Shown here piece after piece: positions 1 through 7,640 of a stretch of 57,622 bases of DNA. The position numbers were made by a program, and so were the translations under genes. This DNA comes from Actinomycetes bacterium (GTDB lineage Bacteria > Actinomycetota > Actinomycetes > Actinomycetales > Dermatophilaceae), in contig JAEZWF010000060.1 of NCBI GenBank assembly GCA_023420415.1, positions 1 through 57,622 of the forward strand, given 5' to 3'. Each line of letters starts with the position of its first letter. Position 1 is the first letter of the stretch. The notes below the pieces were generated by a model. The model worked only from the letters and a program-made list of their open reading frames with translations. It did no database searches and was not told the DNA's origin.

Positions 1-2
1 CC

Positions 3-2468
3 CCCGAGGCGCCGGCCGCTCCGGCTGCCCGCGAGGGTGTCCAGTCCGCCCGTGACGGTGGCAAGCAGGGACCCGGCACGGGTTCCGCGCCGCGCCCCGG
101 CTCGGCCGGTCCGCGCCCTGCGGCACCCGGTCCGCGCCCCGGCGGCTCGGCGGGTCCGCGCCCGGGCAACAACCCGTTCGCGTCCAGCCAGGGCATGGGC
201 ACCCAGCGTCCCCAGGGTCGCGAGGGCTCGCCCCGTCCGGGCAACAACCCCTTCGCCTCCAGCCAGGGTATGCCGCGGCCGCAGTCGCGTCCGGGGCCTC
301 GCCCCGGTGGGTCGGCCGGTCCCGGTGGGCCCCGTCCCGGTGGTCCGCGTCCCAGCCCGGGCATGATGCCCGACCGCTCAGCGGTCGGTCGTCCCGGTGA
401 GCGCCCGGCGCGTCCCGGTGGCGGCCGTGGTGGGCCCGGTGGCAACCGCGGCCCCGGCGGCGGTCCCGGCGGTGGCGGCGGCTTCGGTGGCGGCGGTTTC
501 CGCGGCCGTGGCGGCGGCGGTGGCCGCGGTCAGGCTGCCGGTGCGTTCGGTCGCGGTGGTGGCCGTCCGGTCCGTGGGCGCAAGTCCAAGCGGGCCAAGC
601 GCCAGGAGTTCGAGCAGATGCAGGCGCCGTCGCTCGGCGGTGTCACGGTTCCCCGTGGTGACGGCTCGACCGTCGTGCGGGTGCGTCGCGGCTCGTCCCT
701 GACCGACTTCGCCGACAAGATCAACGCCAACCCGGCGTCGCTGGTGACCGTGCTGTTCCACCTCGGTGAGATGGCCACGGCGACCCAGAGCCTCGACGAG
801 GACACCTTCAAGGTGCTCGGTGCCGAGCTCGGCTACGACATCCAGGTCGTGTCGCCGGAGGAGGAGGAGAAGGAGCTCTTCGACTCCTTCAACATCGACC
901 TCGACACGGGTATCGAGGGCGAGGACGAGGACGACCTGCAGCCGCGGCCGCCGGTCGTGACCGTCGTCGGTCACGTCGACCACGGTAAGACCCGCCTCCT
1001 CGACGCCATCCGCAACGAGGACGTCGTGGCCGGTGAGGCCGGTGGCATCACCCAGCACATCGGTGCCTACCAGGTCCACCGCGAGCACGAAGGCGTCGAC
1101 CGCGCGATCACCTTCATCGACACCCCGGGTCACGAGGCGTTCACCGCCATGCGTGCCCGTGGTGCCAAGGTCACCGACATCGCGATCCTCGTCGTCGCTG
1201 CCGACGACGGCGTGATGCCGCAGACCATCGAGGCGCTCAACCACATGCAGGCCGCTGACGTGCCGATTGTGGTGGCGGTCAACAAGATCGACGTCGAGGG
1301 CGCTGACCCGGCCAAGATCCGCGGCCAGCTCACCGAGTACAACCTCGTGGCCGAGGAGTACGGCGGCGACACCATGTTCGTCGACGTCTCCGCCAAGCAG
1401 GGCCAGAACATCGACACCCTGCTCGAGGCCGTGCTGCTCACCGCCGACGCCGCGCTCGACCTGCGCGCCAACCCCGACAAGGACGCCCGCGGTGTCGCGA
1501 TCGAGGCCAACCTCGACCGTGGCCGTGGCGCGACCGCGACGGTGCTGGTGCAGTCGGGCACGCTGCACGTCGGTGACGCGATCGTCACGGGCTCGGCCTA
1601 CGGCCGTGTCCGGGCGATGCTCGACGAGCACGGCAACAACGTGGAGGCGGCGCTGCCGTCGCGACCGGTCCAGGTGCTCGGTCTGTCCTCGGTGCCGCGC
1701 GCCGGTGACACCTTCGTGGTGGCACCGGATGACCGCACCGCACGCCAGATCGCCGAGAAGCGCGAAGCTGCCGACCGCCAGGCGTCCCTGGCCAAGGCCC
1801 GCAAGCGCATCTCGCTCGAGGACCTCAACGAGGCCCTGGCGGCCGGCAAGGTCGAGACGCTCAACCTCATCCTCAAGGGTGACGTTTCGGGTTCGGTCGA
1901 GGCGCTCGAGGACGCGCTGCTGCAGATCGACGTCGGCGACGAGGTCGACCTGCGCATCATCGACCGCGGTGTCGGCGCGATCACGATGAACAACATCAAC
2001 CTCGCGATGGCGTCCGACGCGATCATCATCGGCTACAACGTGCGGGCCGAGGGCCAGAACGCCGACTACGCCGAGCGTGAGGGCGTCGAGATCCGCTACT
2101 ACTCGGTGATCTACAACGCCATCGAGGAGATCGAGTCCGCGCTCAAGGGCATGCTCAAGCCGGAGTTCGAGGAGGTGGAGCTCGGCACCGCCGAGATCCG
2201 CGAGATCTTCCGCTCGAGCAAGTTCGGCAACATCGCGGGTTCGATCGTCCGCAGCGGCGAGATCCGGCGTGGTGCCAAGGCGCGGATCACCCGCGACGGT
2301 GTGGTCGTGGCCGAGAACGTCGACATCGCCGGCCTGCGCCGGTTCAAGGACGATGTCACCGAGGTCCGCGAGGGCTTCGAGTGCGGCATCAACCTCGGGT
2401 CGTTCAACGACCTGCAGATCGGTGACCTCATCGCCACCTACGAGATGCGCGAGAAGCCGCGCGACTGA
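3..2468 (+). CDS. infB: Translation initiation factor IF-2 (5' end outside window)
   Basis: GTPase that places initiator tRNA on the 30S subunit and promotes 50S joining. The frame is open from the first bases, so the gene starts upstream. The N-terminal part is a Gly/Pro/Arg-rich linker in which RPGNNPFASSQGM occurs twice (about 160-198 and 234-272). It is followed by the IF2_N-like stretch and the G domain with GHVDHGKT (G1), DTPGHEAF (G3), NKID (G4) and SAK (G5), then the beta-barrel and C-terminal domains through to a TGA stop. The long low-complexity N-terminus is usual for actinobacterial IF-2. rbfA, truB and ribF follow in the classical order. A strong palindrome directly after the stop could end or attenuate transcription. 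Confidence 0.97.
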   Translation, partial: PEAPAAPAAREGVQSARDGGKQGPGTGSAPRPGSAGPRPAAPGPRPGGSAGPRPGNNPFASSQGMGTQRPQGREGSPRPGNNPFASSQGMPRPQSRPGPRPGGSAGPGGPRPGGPRPSPGMMPDRSAVGRPGERPARPGGGRGGPGGNRGPGGGPGGGGGFGGGGFRGRGGGGGRGQAAGAFGRGGGRPVRGRKSKRAKRQEFEQMQAPSLGGVTVPRGDGSTVVRVRRGSSLTDFADKINANPASLVTVLFHLGEMATATQSLDEDTFKVLGAELGYDIQVVSPEEEEKELFDSFNIDLDTGIEGEDEDDLQPRPPVVTVVGHVDHGKTRLLDAIRNEDVVAGEAGGITQHIGAYQVHREHEGVDRAITFIDTPGHEAFTAMRARGAKVTDIAILVVAADDGVMPQTIEALNHMQAADVPIVVAVNKIDVEGADPAKIRGQLTEYNLVAEEYGGDTMFVDVSAKQGQNIDTLLEAVLLTADAALDLRANPDKDARGVAIEANLDRGRGATATVLVQSGTLHVGDAIVTGSAYGRVRAMLDEHGNNVEAALPSRPVQVLGLSSVPRAGDTFVVAPDDRTARQIAEKREAADRQASLAKARKRISLEDLNEALAAGKVETLNLILKGDVSGSVEALEDALLQIDVGDEVDLRIIDRGVGAITMNNINLAMASDAIIIGYNVRAEGQNADYAEREGVEIRYYSVIYNAIEEIESALKGMLKPEFEEVELGTAEIREIFRSSKFGNIAGSIVRSGEIRRGAKARITRDGVVVAENVDIAGLRRFKDDVTEVREGFECGINLGSFNDLQIGDLIATYEMREKPRD

Positions 2469-2471
2469 GAC

Positions 2472-2513
2472 GGTGAGGTATGCCGCGTGGCCAGCCACGC
2501 GGCATACCTCACC
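2472..2513 (+). terminator. Perfect 20-bp inverted repeat after infB
   Basis: The arms are 2472-2491 and 2494-2513, complementary over 20 bp with a 2-nt centre. It begins 3 nt after the infB stop. Each arm contains one copy of the octamer GTATGCCG, in opposite orientation. There is no T-tract, so intrinsic termination is uncertain; it could equally be a structured DNA element. Confidence 0.55.
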
Positions 2514-2523
2514 TCGCGCGCCT

Positions 2524-2575
2524 GCTTGCGTCCGCGGTTCTGGTTGCTCCGGCAGCCAAATCCGCGGACGCAAGC
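2524..2575. repeat. Intergenic inverted repeat, 14-bp arms, 24-nt spacer
   Basis: The arms GCTTGCGTCCGCGG (2524-2537) and its complement (2562-2575) match perfectly. The 24-nt spacer is itself partly self-complementary (TGGTTGC / GCAGCCA). The layout resembles the inverted repeat at 32215-32270, which has the same spacer length. Confidence 0.7.
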
Positions 2576-2592
2576 ACACCGCAACCCCGCAC

Positions 2593-2633
2593 CGTCTGCG
2601 AGCTTGCCCACCAGCGGGGCAAACTCGCAGACG
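2593..2633. repeat. Intergenic inverted repeat, 17-nt arms with one mismatch
   Basis: The left arm 2593-2609 and right arm 2617-2633 are complementary apart from one C/A pair; the spacer is 7 nt. This is the third palindrome in the 205-bp infB-rbfA gap. An ACGCAAGC tail occurs at the right end of both this one and the previous one. Confidence 0.65.
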
Positions 2634-2673
2634 CAAGCCTGTAGCAACCCGACCCAACGCCAGGAGGACTGTC

Positions 2674-3183
2674 ATGGCTGACGCCGGACGTGCCCGCAGG
2701 ATCGCCGACCGGATCAAGACCCTCGTCGCCGCGAACCTCGAGTCGATCGTCAAGGACCCGGACCTCGGCTTCGTGACCGTCACCGACGTGCGCGTCACCG
2801 GCGACATGCAGCACGCGTCGATCTTCTACACGGTGTTCGGCGACGAGACCCAGCGCGAGCGGACCGCGGAGCTGCTGGAGAAGAACCGCGGCAAGCTGCG
2901 CTCGTTCGTCGGCAAGCAGCTGCAGATCCGGCTGACGCCGAGCCTGGAGTTCATCCCCGACGCGCTGCCGGAGTCGGCATCGCAGATCGAGGGCCTGCTC
3001 AAGGAGGCCAAGGAGCGCGACGCGGCCGTGGCGGCGAGTGCCGCCGGTGCGACGTATGCCGGGGAGTCCGACCCGTACCGCCACGACGATGACGTCGAGG
3101 ACTTCGAGGACGGTGAGGGAGCCGCGGCAGCGGAGGCGACCCCGGACGGCGACGAGACCGACGAGCCGGATGCCCGCGGCTGA
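2674..3183 (+). CDS. rbfA: 30S ribosome-binding factor A
   Basis: RbfA assists late 16S rRNA processing and 30S maturation by binding the small subunit. The 169-residue product opens MADAGRARRIADRIKTLVA and contains the KH-like fold region with the typical stretches DPDLGFVTVTDVRVTGD and LEFIPD. The C-terminal tail from about residue 125 is acidic (Asp/Glu runs), as is usual in actinobacterial RbfA. The ATG at 2674 is preceded by a consensus AGGAGGA at 2662-2668, which fixes the start. The 3' end overlaps truB by 14 nt, suggesting coupled translation. Confidence 0.96.
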   Translation: MADAGRARRIADRIKTLVAANLESIVKDPDLGFVTVTDVRVTGDMQHASIFYTVFGDETQRERTAELLEKNRGKLRSFVGKQLQIRLTPSLEFIPDALPESASQIEGLLKEAKERDAAVAASAAGATYAGESDPYRHDDDVEDFEDGEGAAAAEATPDGDETDEPDARG

Positions 3184-4087
3184 CGGCCTCCTGGTCGTCG
3201 ACAAGCCGGCCGGCTGGACCAGCCACGACGTCGTCGCGCGGTCGCGGCGGATCTGCGGCACCCGCAAGGTCGGTCATGCCGGCACGCTCGACCCGATGGC
3301 CACCGGTGTGCTCGTCCTCGGCATCGGCCGGGCCACCAAGCTGCTGACCTTCCTCGTCGGCAGCGACAAGGACTACACAGCCACGATTCGGTTGGGGCAG
3401 AACACGATCACCGATGACGCCGAGGGTGAGGTGACGGCCACGACCGCCGCCGGTCACCTCACGGACGGGGCCGTCACCGCGGCGGTCGCGGACCTCACCG
3501 GCGCCATCGACCAGGTGCCGAGCTCGGTCTCGGCCATCAAGGTCAAGGGCCAACGGTCCTACCACCGCGTGCGCTCCGGCGAGGACGTCGCCCTGCCCGC
3601 GCGGCCGGTCACGGTCAGCCGCTTCGAGGTGGTGGCGAGCCGGCACGCGACGTCCGCGGACGGCATACCCCTGCTCGACCTCGACGTCGAGGTGACCGTC
3701 AGCTCGGGCACCTATGTGCGCGCGCTCGCGCGTGACCTCGGCGCCGCGCTCGGCGTCGGCGGCCACCTCACCGCGTTGCGGCGCACCCGGGTCGGGGCGT
3801 TCACCCTCGACGAGGCCCACGACTTTGACCGGCTCACCGCCCTGGACGACCCCGAAGCCGTGCCGGTCATCGAGCTGGCCGACGCCGCCCGCGCGCAGTT
3901 CGCGCGGCACGAGCTGACTGACGCCGAGGCCACTGCCGTGGGCTACGGCCAGCGCATCGACTCGGGCCAGCCGCTGCGCACCGACCCGGTGGCGGCGTTC
4001 GCCCCCGACGGACGGCTCGTGGCGATGCTGGATGAGTCCGCTCACAAAGCGCGGGCACACGTCGTCTTCGCCCCGTCGGGTTCGTAG
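3170..4087 (+). CDS. truB: tRNA pseudouridine(55) synthase
   Basis: TruB makes the universal pseudouridine 55 in the T-loop of tRNAs. The 305-residue product begins MPAADGLLVVDKPAGWTSHD and has the catalytic motif GHAGTLDP, with the nucleophilic Asp at about residue 41. Further conserved blocks are KDYTATIRLG, AIKVKGQRSYHRVR and SSGTYVRALARDLG. The ATG at 3170 lies inside the rbfA 3' end; a longer open frame upstream is only the rbfA shadow. It belongs to the infB-rbfA-truB-ribF operon. Confidence 0.96.
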   Translation: MPAADGLLVVDKPAGWTSHDVVARSRRICGTRKVGHAGTLDPMATGVLVLGIGRATKLLTFLVGSDKDYTATIRLGQNTITDDAEGEVTATTAAGHLTDGAVTAAVADLTGAIDQVPSSVSAIKVKGQRSYHRVRSGEDVALPARPVTVSRFEVVASRHATSADGIPLLDLDVEVTVSSGTYVRALARDLGAALGVGGHLTALRRTRVGAFTLDEAHDFDRLTALDDPEAVPVIELADAARAQFARHELTDAEATAVGYGQRIDSGQPLRTDPVAAFAPDGRLVAMLDESAHKARAHVVFAPSGS

Positions 4088-4097
4088 AGTGTCCTCC

Positions 4098-5057
4098 GTG
4101 CATCGCTGGACTGATCCCACCGAGACGCCCGCGCAGCTGCGGCCGTGCGTCGCCACGTTCGGCAACTTCGACGGTGTCCACCAGGGCCACCGCGCCGTGC
4201 TGACCCGGCTCGTCGAAGAGGGCGCCGCGCGCGGTCTGCCGACCGTGGCCGTGACGTTCGAGCCGCACCCGGCCGAGATCTTCCACCCGGACACCGTCGA
4301 GCTGATCGCGCCCGGCCCGCTGCGCGACCAGCTGCTCGAGCAGACCGGCATCGACGGGCTGCTCGTGCTCGAGTTCACCCGCGAGTTCGCCGACCAGAGC
4401 GCCGAGGACTTCGTCGTGAGGACGTTCGTCCAGACCCTCGGGGCGCAGGCGCTGGTCGTCGGCTCGGACACGCGTGGTTTCGGCAAGGGCTACACCGGCG
4501 ACGTGGAGCTGCTGGCCGAGCTCGGGCAGCGGCACGGCTTCGACGTCATCGCCCTCGACGACCTCGGCGACTCCGAACGCTGGTCCTCCAGCGCGGTCCG
4601 GCGCGACCTCACCTCCGGCGACGTGGCCTCCGCTGCCGGTGTCCTCGGGCGCCCGCACCGGATGACCGGCACAGTCGTGCACGGCGCCCACCGCGGGCGC
4701 GAGCTCGGCTACCCGACCGCGAACCTCGCGCCCGACTCGCTCGGTCTCGTGCCGGCCGACGGTGTGTATGCCGGGTGGCTGACCCGGCTGGGCAAGCCCG
4801 ACGACGACCCCGAGCGCACCCTGCCGGCGGCGATCTCGGTGGGCACCAACCCCACCTTCGACGGCACCGAGCGCACGGTCGAGGCCTACGTGCTCGACCG
4901 GACCGACCTCGACCTCTACGACGAGCACGTGAGCGTCGAGTTCGTCGAGCGCATCCGTCCGACGCTGCGGTTCGACTCGGTCGAGGAGCTGCTCGAGGCC
5001 ATGGCTGCGGACGTGGAGAAGTGCCGGCAGGTCCTGGGCACGATCGTCCCGTCCTGA
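4098..5057 (+). CDS. ribF: Bifunctional riboflavin kinase / FAD synthetase
   Basis: RibF converts riboflavin to FMN and FMN to FAD. The 319-residue product has the N-terminal nucleotidyltransferase motif FGNFDGVHQGHR and downstream FEPHP, then SSSAVRRDLTSGDV. The C-terminal flavokinase domain has GRELGYPTANLAP and ISVGTNPTFDG. A GTG at 4098 reads MHRWTDP and is the preferred start; an in-frame GTG nine bases upstream (4089) is possible and neither has a clear ribosome-binding site. The gap to truB is 10 nt. Confidence 0.95.
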   Translation: MHRWTDPTETPAQLRPCVATFGNFDGVHQGHRAVLTRLVEEGAARGLPTVAVTFEPHPAEIFHPDTVELIAPGPLRDQLLEQTGIDGLLVLEFTREFADQSAEDFVVRTFVQTLGAQALVVGSDTRGFGKGYTGDVELLAELGQRHGFDVIALDDLGDSERWSSSAVRRDLTSGDVASAAGVLGRPHRMTGTVVHGAHRGRELGYPTANLAPDSLGLVPADGVYAGWLTRLGKPDDDPERTLPAAISVGTNPTFDGTERTVEAYVLDRTDLDLYDEHVSVEFVERIRPTLRFDSVEELLEAMAADVEKCRQVLGTIVPS

Positions 5058-6184
5058 CCGGCCCGCGGGGCGGTCGCGGCGCCGCGATCTGGGCCCGGTC
5101 CGACTGGGGTCTGGTCGTCGCCGCACTCGGGCTGTCCCTCGTGGGCGCGGTCCTCGTGTGGTCGGCGACCCGCCACGCCAGCGGCACGGCATACCTCGCC
5201 CGACACCTGCTCAACACCGCGCTCGGGGTGGCGCTGGCCGCGGCGGTGACCCGGATGGGGCACCAGCTGCTGCGGGCGCTGGCGCCCGCCCTCTACCTCG
5301 CCTCGATCGCGGGGCTGGTGCTCGTGCTGACCCCGGTCGGGTCGACCGTCAACGGTTCGCACTCGTGGATCCTGCTGCCGGGGGGTTTCTCGGTGCAGCC
5401 GTCGGAGTTCGCCAAGGCGGCCTTGTGCGTCGGGCTGGCGCTGGTGCTGGGCGAGCGGCTCGACCGGGGCGCACGCCCGGGGCGGCGCGAGCTGACCTTT
5501 GCGGCTGTCGTGGCGGGGGTGCCGGTGGTGCTGATCCTGCTGCAGCCCGACCTGGGGTCGGCGCTGGTGCTGGGCGCCCTGGCGTTCGGGGTGGTGGCCG
5601 TCGCGGGCACGCCGAAGCGATGGCTGGCGGCCTTCCTTGCGCTGGTGGCCGTCGGGGTCCTGGTGGCGCTGACGACGCCGGTGCTCAGCGGTTACCAGCG
5701 GGACCGGCTGACGGCGTTCCTCGACCCGAGCACCGACCCGCAGGGCATCGGCTACCAGACGCGTCAGGTGCGGATCGCGATCGGGTCAGGCGGCTGGAGT
5801 GGGCAGGGGCTGTTCGAGGGTGCGCAGACGCAGAGCGGACGAATTCCGTTCCAGCAGACCGACTTCATCTTCTCCGTGGCGGGGGAGGAGCTCGGGTTCC
5901 TCGGGGCGGTGGGGATCCTGCTGCTGCTCGGGTTCATCGTGCTGCGGTCGGTGCTGGTGGCGGCACGGGCCCGAGATGCGTTCGGACGGCTCATGGCGGT
6001 CGGGGTGGCGGCGTGGTTCCTCTTCCAGGTCGTCGAGAACGTCGGCATGAACCTCGGCCTGACCCCGGTGACCGGGCTGCCGCTGCCGTTCCTGTCCTAC
6101 GGCGGGTCCTCGATGTTCGCCTGCTGGCTGGCCATCGGCCTCGTCAACAACGTGCACCTCGCCACCGTCACCGCCCGCCGCTGA
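5021..6184 (+). CDS. FtsW/RodA-type SEDS peptidoglycan glycosyltransferase
   Basis: Multi-pass membrane protein of the SEDS family, which polymerises glycan strands from lipid II together with a class B penicillin-binding protein. Recognisable blocks are QPSEFAKAALC, LQPDLGSALV, TDFIFSVAGEELGF (with the family's essential Asp) and the C-terminal LPLPFLSYGGSSM. Length and loops resemble RodA more than FtsW, and no ftsZ-cluster genes are nearby, so it may serve elongation or be an accessory copy. The start is uncertain: no ATG/GTG follows the ribF stop before the first membrane segment. The nearest in-frame GTG, 5021, overlaps ribF by 37 nt; a CTG overlapping the ribF stop at 5054 is the alternative. 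Confidence 0.85.
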   Translation: MPAGPGHDRPVLTGPRGGRGAAIWARSDWGLVVAALGLSLVGAVLVWSATRHASGTAYLARHLLNTALGVALAAAVTRMGHQLLRALAPALYLASIAGLVLVLTPVGSTVNGSHSWILLPGGFSVQPSEFAKAALCVGLALVLGERLDRGARPGRRELTFAAVVAGVPVVLILLQPDLGSALVLGALAFGVVAVAGTPKRWLAAFLALVAVGVLVALTTPVLSGYQRDRLTAFLDPSTDPQGIGYQTRQVRIAIGSGGWSGQGLFEGAQTQSGRIPFQQTDFIFSVAGEELGFLGAVGILLLLGFIVLRSVLVAARARDAFGRLMAVGVAAWFLFQVVENVGMNLGLTPVTGLPLPFLSYGGSSMFACWLAIGLVNNVHLATVTARR

Positions 6185-6207
6185 CCGCTCCCACCCGCGC
6201 CGCTGCT

Positions 6208-6262
6208 CATGTCCCGCAACATGCCGTCGGTCGCGATCTTCCACGGCATGTTGCGGGACATG
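6208..6262. repeat. Palindrome copy 1 upstream of nuclease-like gene
   Basis: Perfect 20-bp arms (6208-6227 and 6243-6262) around a 15-nt spacer. The arm contains CCCGCAACATGCCG. A near-identical copy (differences only in the spacer) lies at 7362-7416, on the other side of the gene at 6332-7324. Confidence 0.8.
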
Positions 6263-6331
6263 AACCTCACCGCGGCCAGAATGCCTGTGGACAACGCCTG
6301 AGAGGCCCGGTGCCGCCGTCACAGTTGACGA

Positions 6332-7324
6332 GTGGATCGTCCTTGGTTGCCTCCGGATCTCGCATCGAGACCGTTCTCGGTCTCCGATGCCAAGACTGCA
6401 GGTATGCCGTGGGGTCGCCTCCGTGTGCCGCACCTGCACACGCCGACCAAGGCGGTGCGAGTGGCGCAGGTGCCGGAGACCGTGAGGGAGCGGGCGGCGG
6501 CATTCGCACTCGCGCTTCCGTGTGACAGCGCATTCAGCCACGTGACTGCCGCTCAGCTGTGGGGACTGACCCTGCCTGCCGGAGTCGAGGGTCGGGTGGT
6601 GCTCGACGTGATACGGCACTCGGACAAGACTCCGGTGCGCAGGTTCGGCTGCAAGGGGCACCGAGGACTCGAGTCGCGCAGCGTGGTTGAGCAGGTCGGA
6701 GTCAGGGTCACCGGGCTCGCGGACACCTGGGTCGATCTCGGCGAGCTGGCGCTGGCCAAGGCCGACGGTCACGCGGAGCTGGCTCTCGATGACCTGGTCA
6801 TCGTCGGCGACGAGGTTGCCACGCAGCTCATCGAGCCGCCGGGGCCCGGCGAGCGACCCGACAGCCCGCAGTTGGTGGCCGCCGCAATCGGGCAGCTTCG
6901 CCAAGCCCGGGGACAGCGCGCCCGTGTCGCCGGCGGGTCAGTGCTGGACCAGGCCCTGGACCTCGTGCGGGCCCCCGTACGCTCGCCGATGGAGACCCGA
7001 TCGCGACTGATGTTCGTGCGGGCCGGTTTTCCGGAGCCGCGGGTCAACCTGGCGGTCCATGGTGCGGAGGACGGACAGTGGCTCCTCGAGGGTGATCTGG
7101 TGTGGGAGGAGCAACGGGTGATCGGCGAGTACCAGGGCAAGGACCATGCCTCGATCACCCGTCGCAGCGCGGATGCTGCGCGAGCACTGAACGCCGAGGA
7201 CGAGGGCTGGCAGGTGCTCGAGATCTTCGCCGCGGACGTCTACACCCCGCCGCGACGACGGGCCTGTCTCACCCGGTTCGCGGGCGCGCTCGGCCTGGAC
7301 CTCAGCAGCCTGCGCATCGCCTGA
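6332..7324 (+). CDS. DUF559/AbiEi-like protein with a PD-(D/E)xK-type nuclease domain
   Basis: A 330-residue protein of a kind common in actinobacteria. The N-terminal half (about 1-130) resembles the AbiEi-like antitoxin/DNA-binding architecture (residues 68-80 read FSHVTAAQLWGLT). The C-terminal part (about 215-300) looks like a restriction-endonuclease fold: SPMETRSRL with Glu221, then EGDLVWEEQRVIGEYQGKDH with Asp255, Glu266 and Lys270 as candidate metal-site residues. The GTG at 6332 lacks a good ribosome-binding site. No partner toxin gene is adjacent. The gene sits alone between two copies of the same palindrome, and the downstream copy is continuous with a 42-bp tandem repeat. Nuclease activity is inferred from motif spacing only. 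Confidence 0.65.
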   Translation: MDRPWLPPDLASRPFSVSDAKTAGMPWGRLRVPHLHTPTKAVRVAQVPETVRERAAAFALALPCDSAFSHVTAAQLWGLTLPAGVEGRVVLDVIRHSDKTPVRRFGCKGHRGLESRSVVEQVGVRVTGLADTWVDLGELALAKADGHAELALDDLVIVGDEVATQLIEPPGPGERPDSPQLVAAAIGQLRQARGQRARVAGGSVLDQALDLVRAPVRSPMETRSRLMFVRAGFPEPRVNLAVHGAEDGQWLLEGDLVWEEQRVIGEYQGKDHASITRRSADAARALNAEDEGWQVLEIFAADVYTPPRRRACLTRFAGALGLDLSSLRIA

Positions 7325-7361
7325 CCTGTGATGGCGGCCCTCCCGCGCCCATGCCCTCACT

Positions 7362-7416
7362 CATGTCCCGCAACATGCCGTCGGTCGCGACTTTTCACGG
7401 CATGTTGCGGGACATG
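7362..7416. repeat. Palindrome copy 2 downstream of nuclease-like gene
   Basis: The same 20-bp arms as the copy at 6208-6262 (here 7362-7381 and 7397-7416). The 15-nt spacer differs at a few positions. Together the copies bracket the nuclease-like gene. Confidence 0.8.
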
Positions 7417-7515
7417 AAACGCGGGGGCGGGGGAGTCCACGGCATGTTGCGGGACATGAAACGTGGGGGCGGGGGAGTCCACGGCATGTTGCGGGACATG
7501 AAACGCAGGGGCGGG
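7397..7515 (+). repeat. 42-bp tandem direct repeat, nearly three units
   Basis: Units begin at 7397, 7439 and 7481. Each consists of the right arm of the flanking palindrome (ACGGCATGTTGCGGGACATG) followed by a G-rich stretch (AAACG, then GGGGGCGGGGGAGTCC). The third unit is truncated and diverged. It lies in the 316-bp gap 7325-7640, which otherwise holds only the acyl-CoA synthetase promoter region. There are no unique spacers, so it is not a CRISPR array. Confidence 0.8.
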
Positions 7516-7640
7516 CGGGCGGCATACCGGCCGGAACCGGGCCGACCCAACCGTTCGGTCACGGTTTTGCGCGGTCGCCCCGCACGGGTCCGCTCGTCTG
7601 GCACGATCACGCGCAACCCCCACGAGAGCCGAGGAAGGCC

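Noticed and set aside
378..2807. 809-codon open frame antisense to infB
   Set aside because: Low-complexity translation rich in Asp, Val and Leu, mirroring infB codon bias; no domain and no ribosome-binding site.
6332..7324. Complete type IV AbiE toxin-antitoxin pair
   Set aside because: Only an AbiEi-like N-terminal region is present; no AbiEii-like nucleotidyltransferase gene is adjacent.
7397..7515. CRISPR array
   Set aside because: Three tandem copies with no unique spacers and no cas genes; an ordinary tandem repeat.
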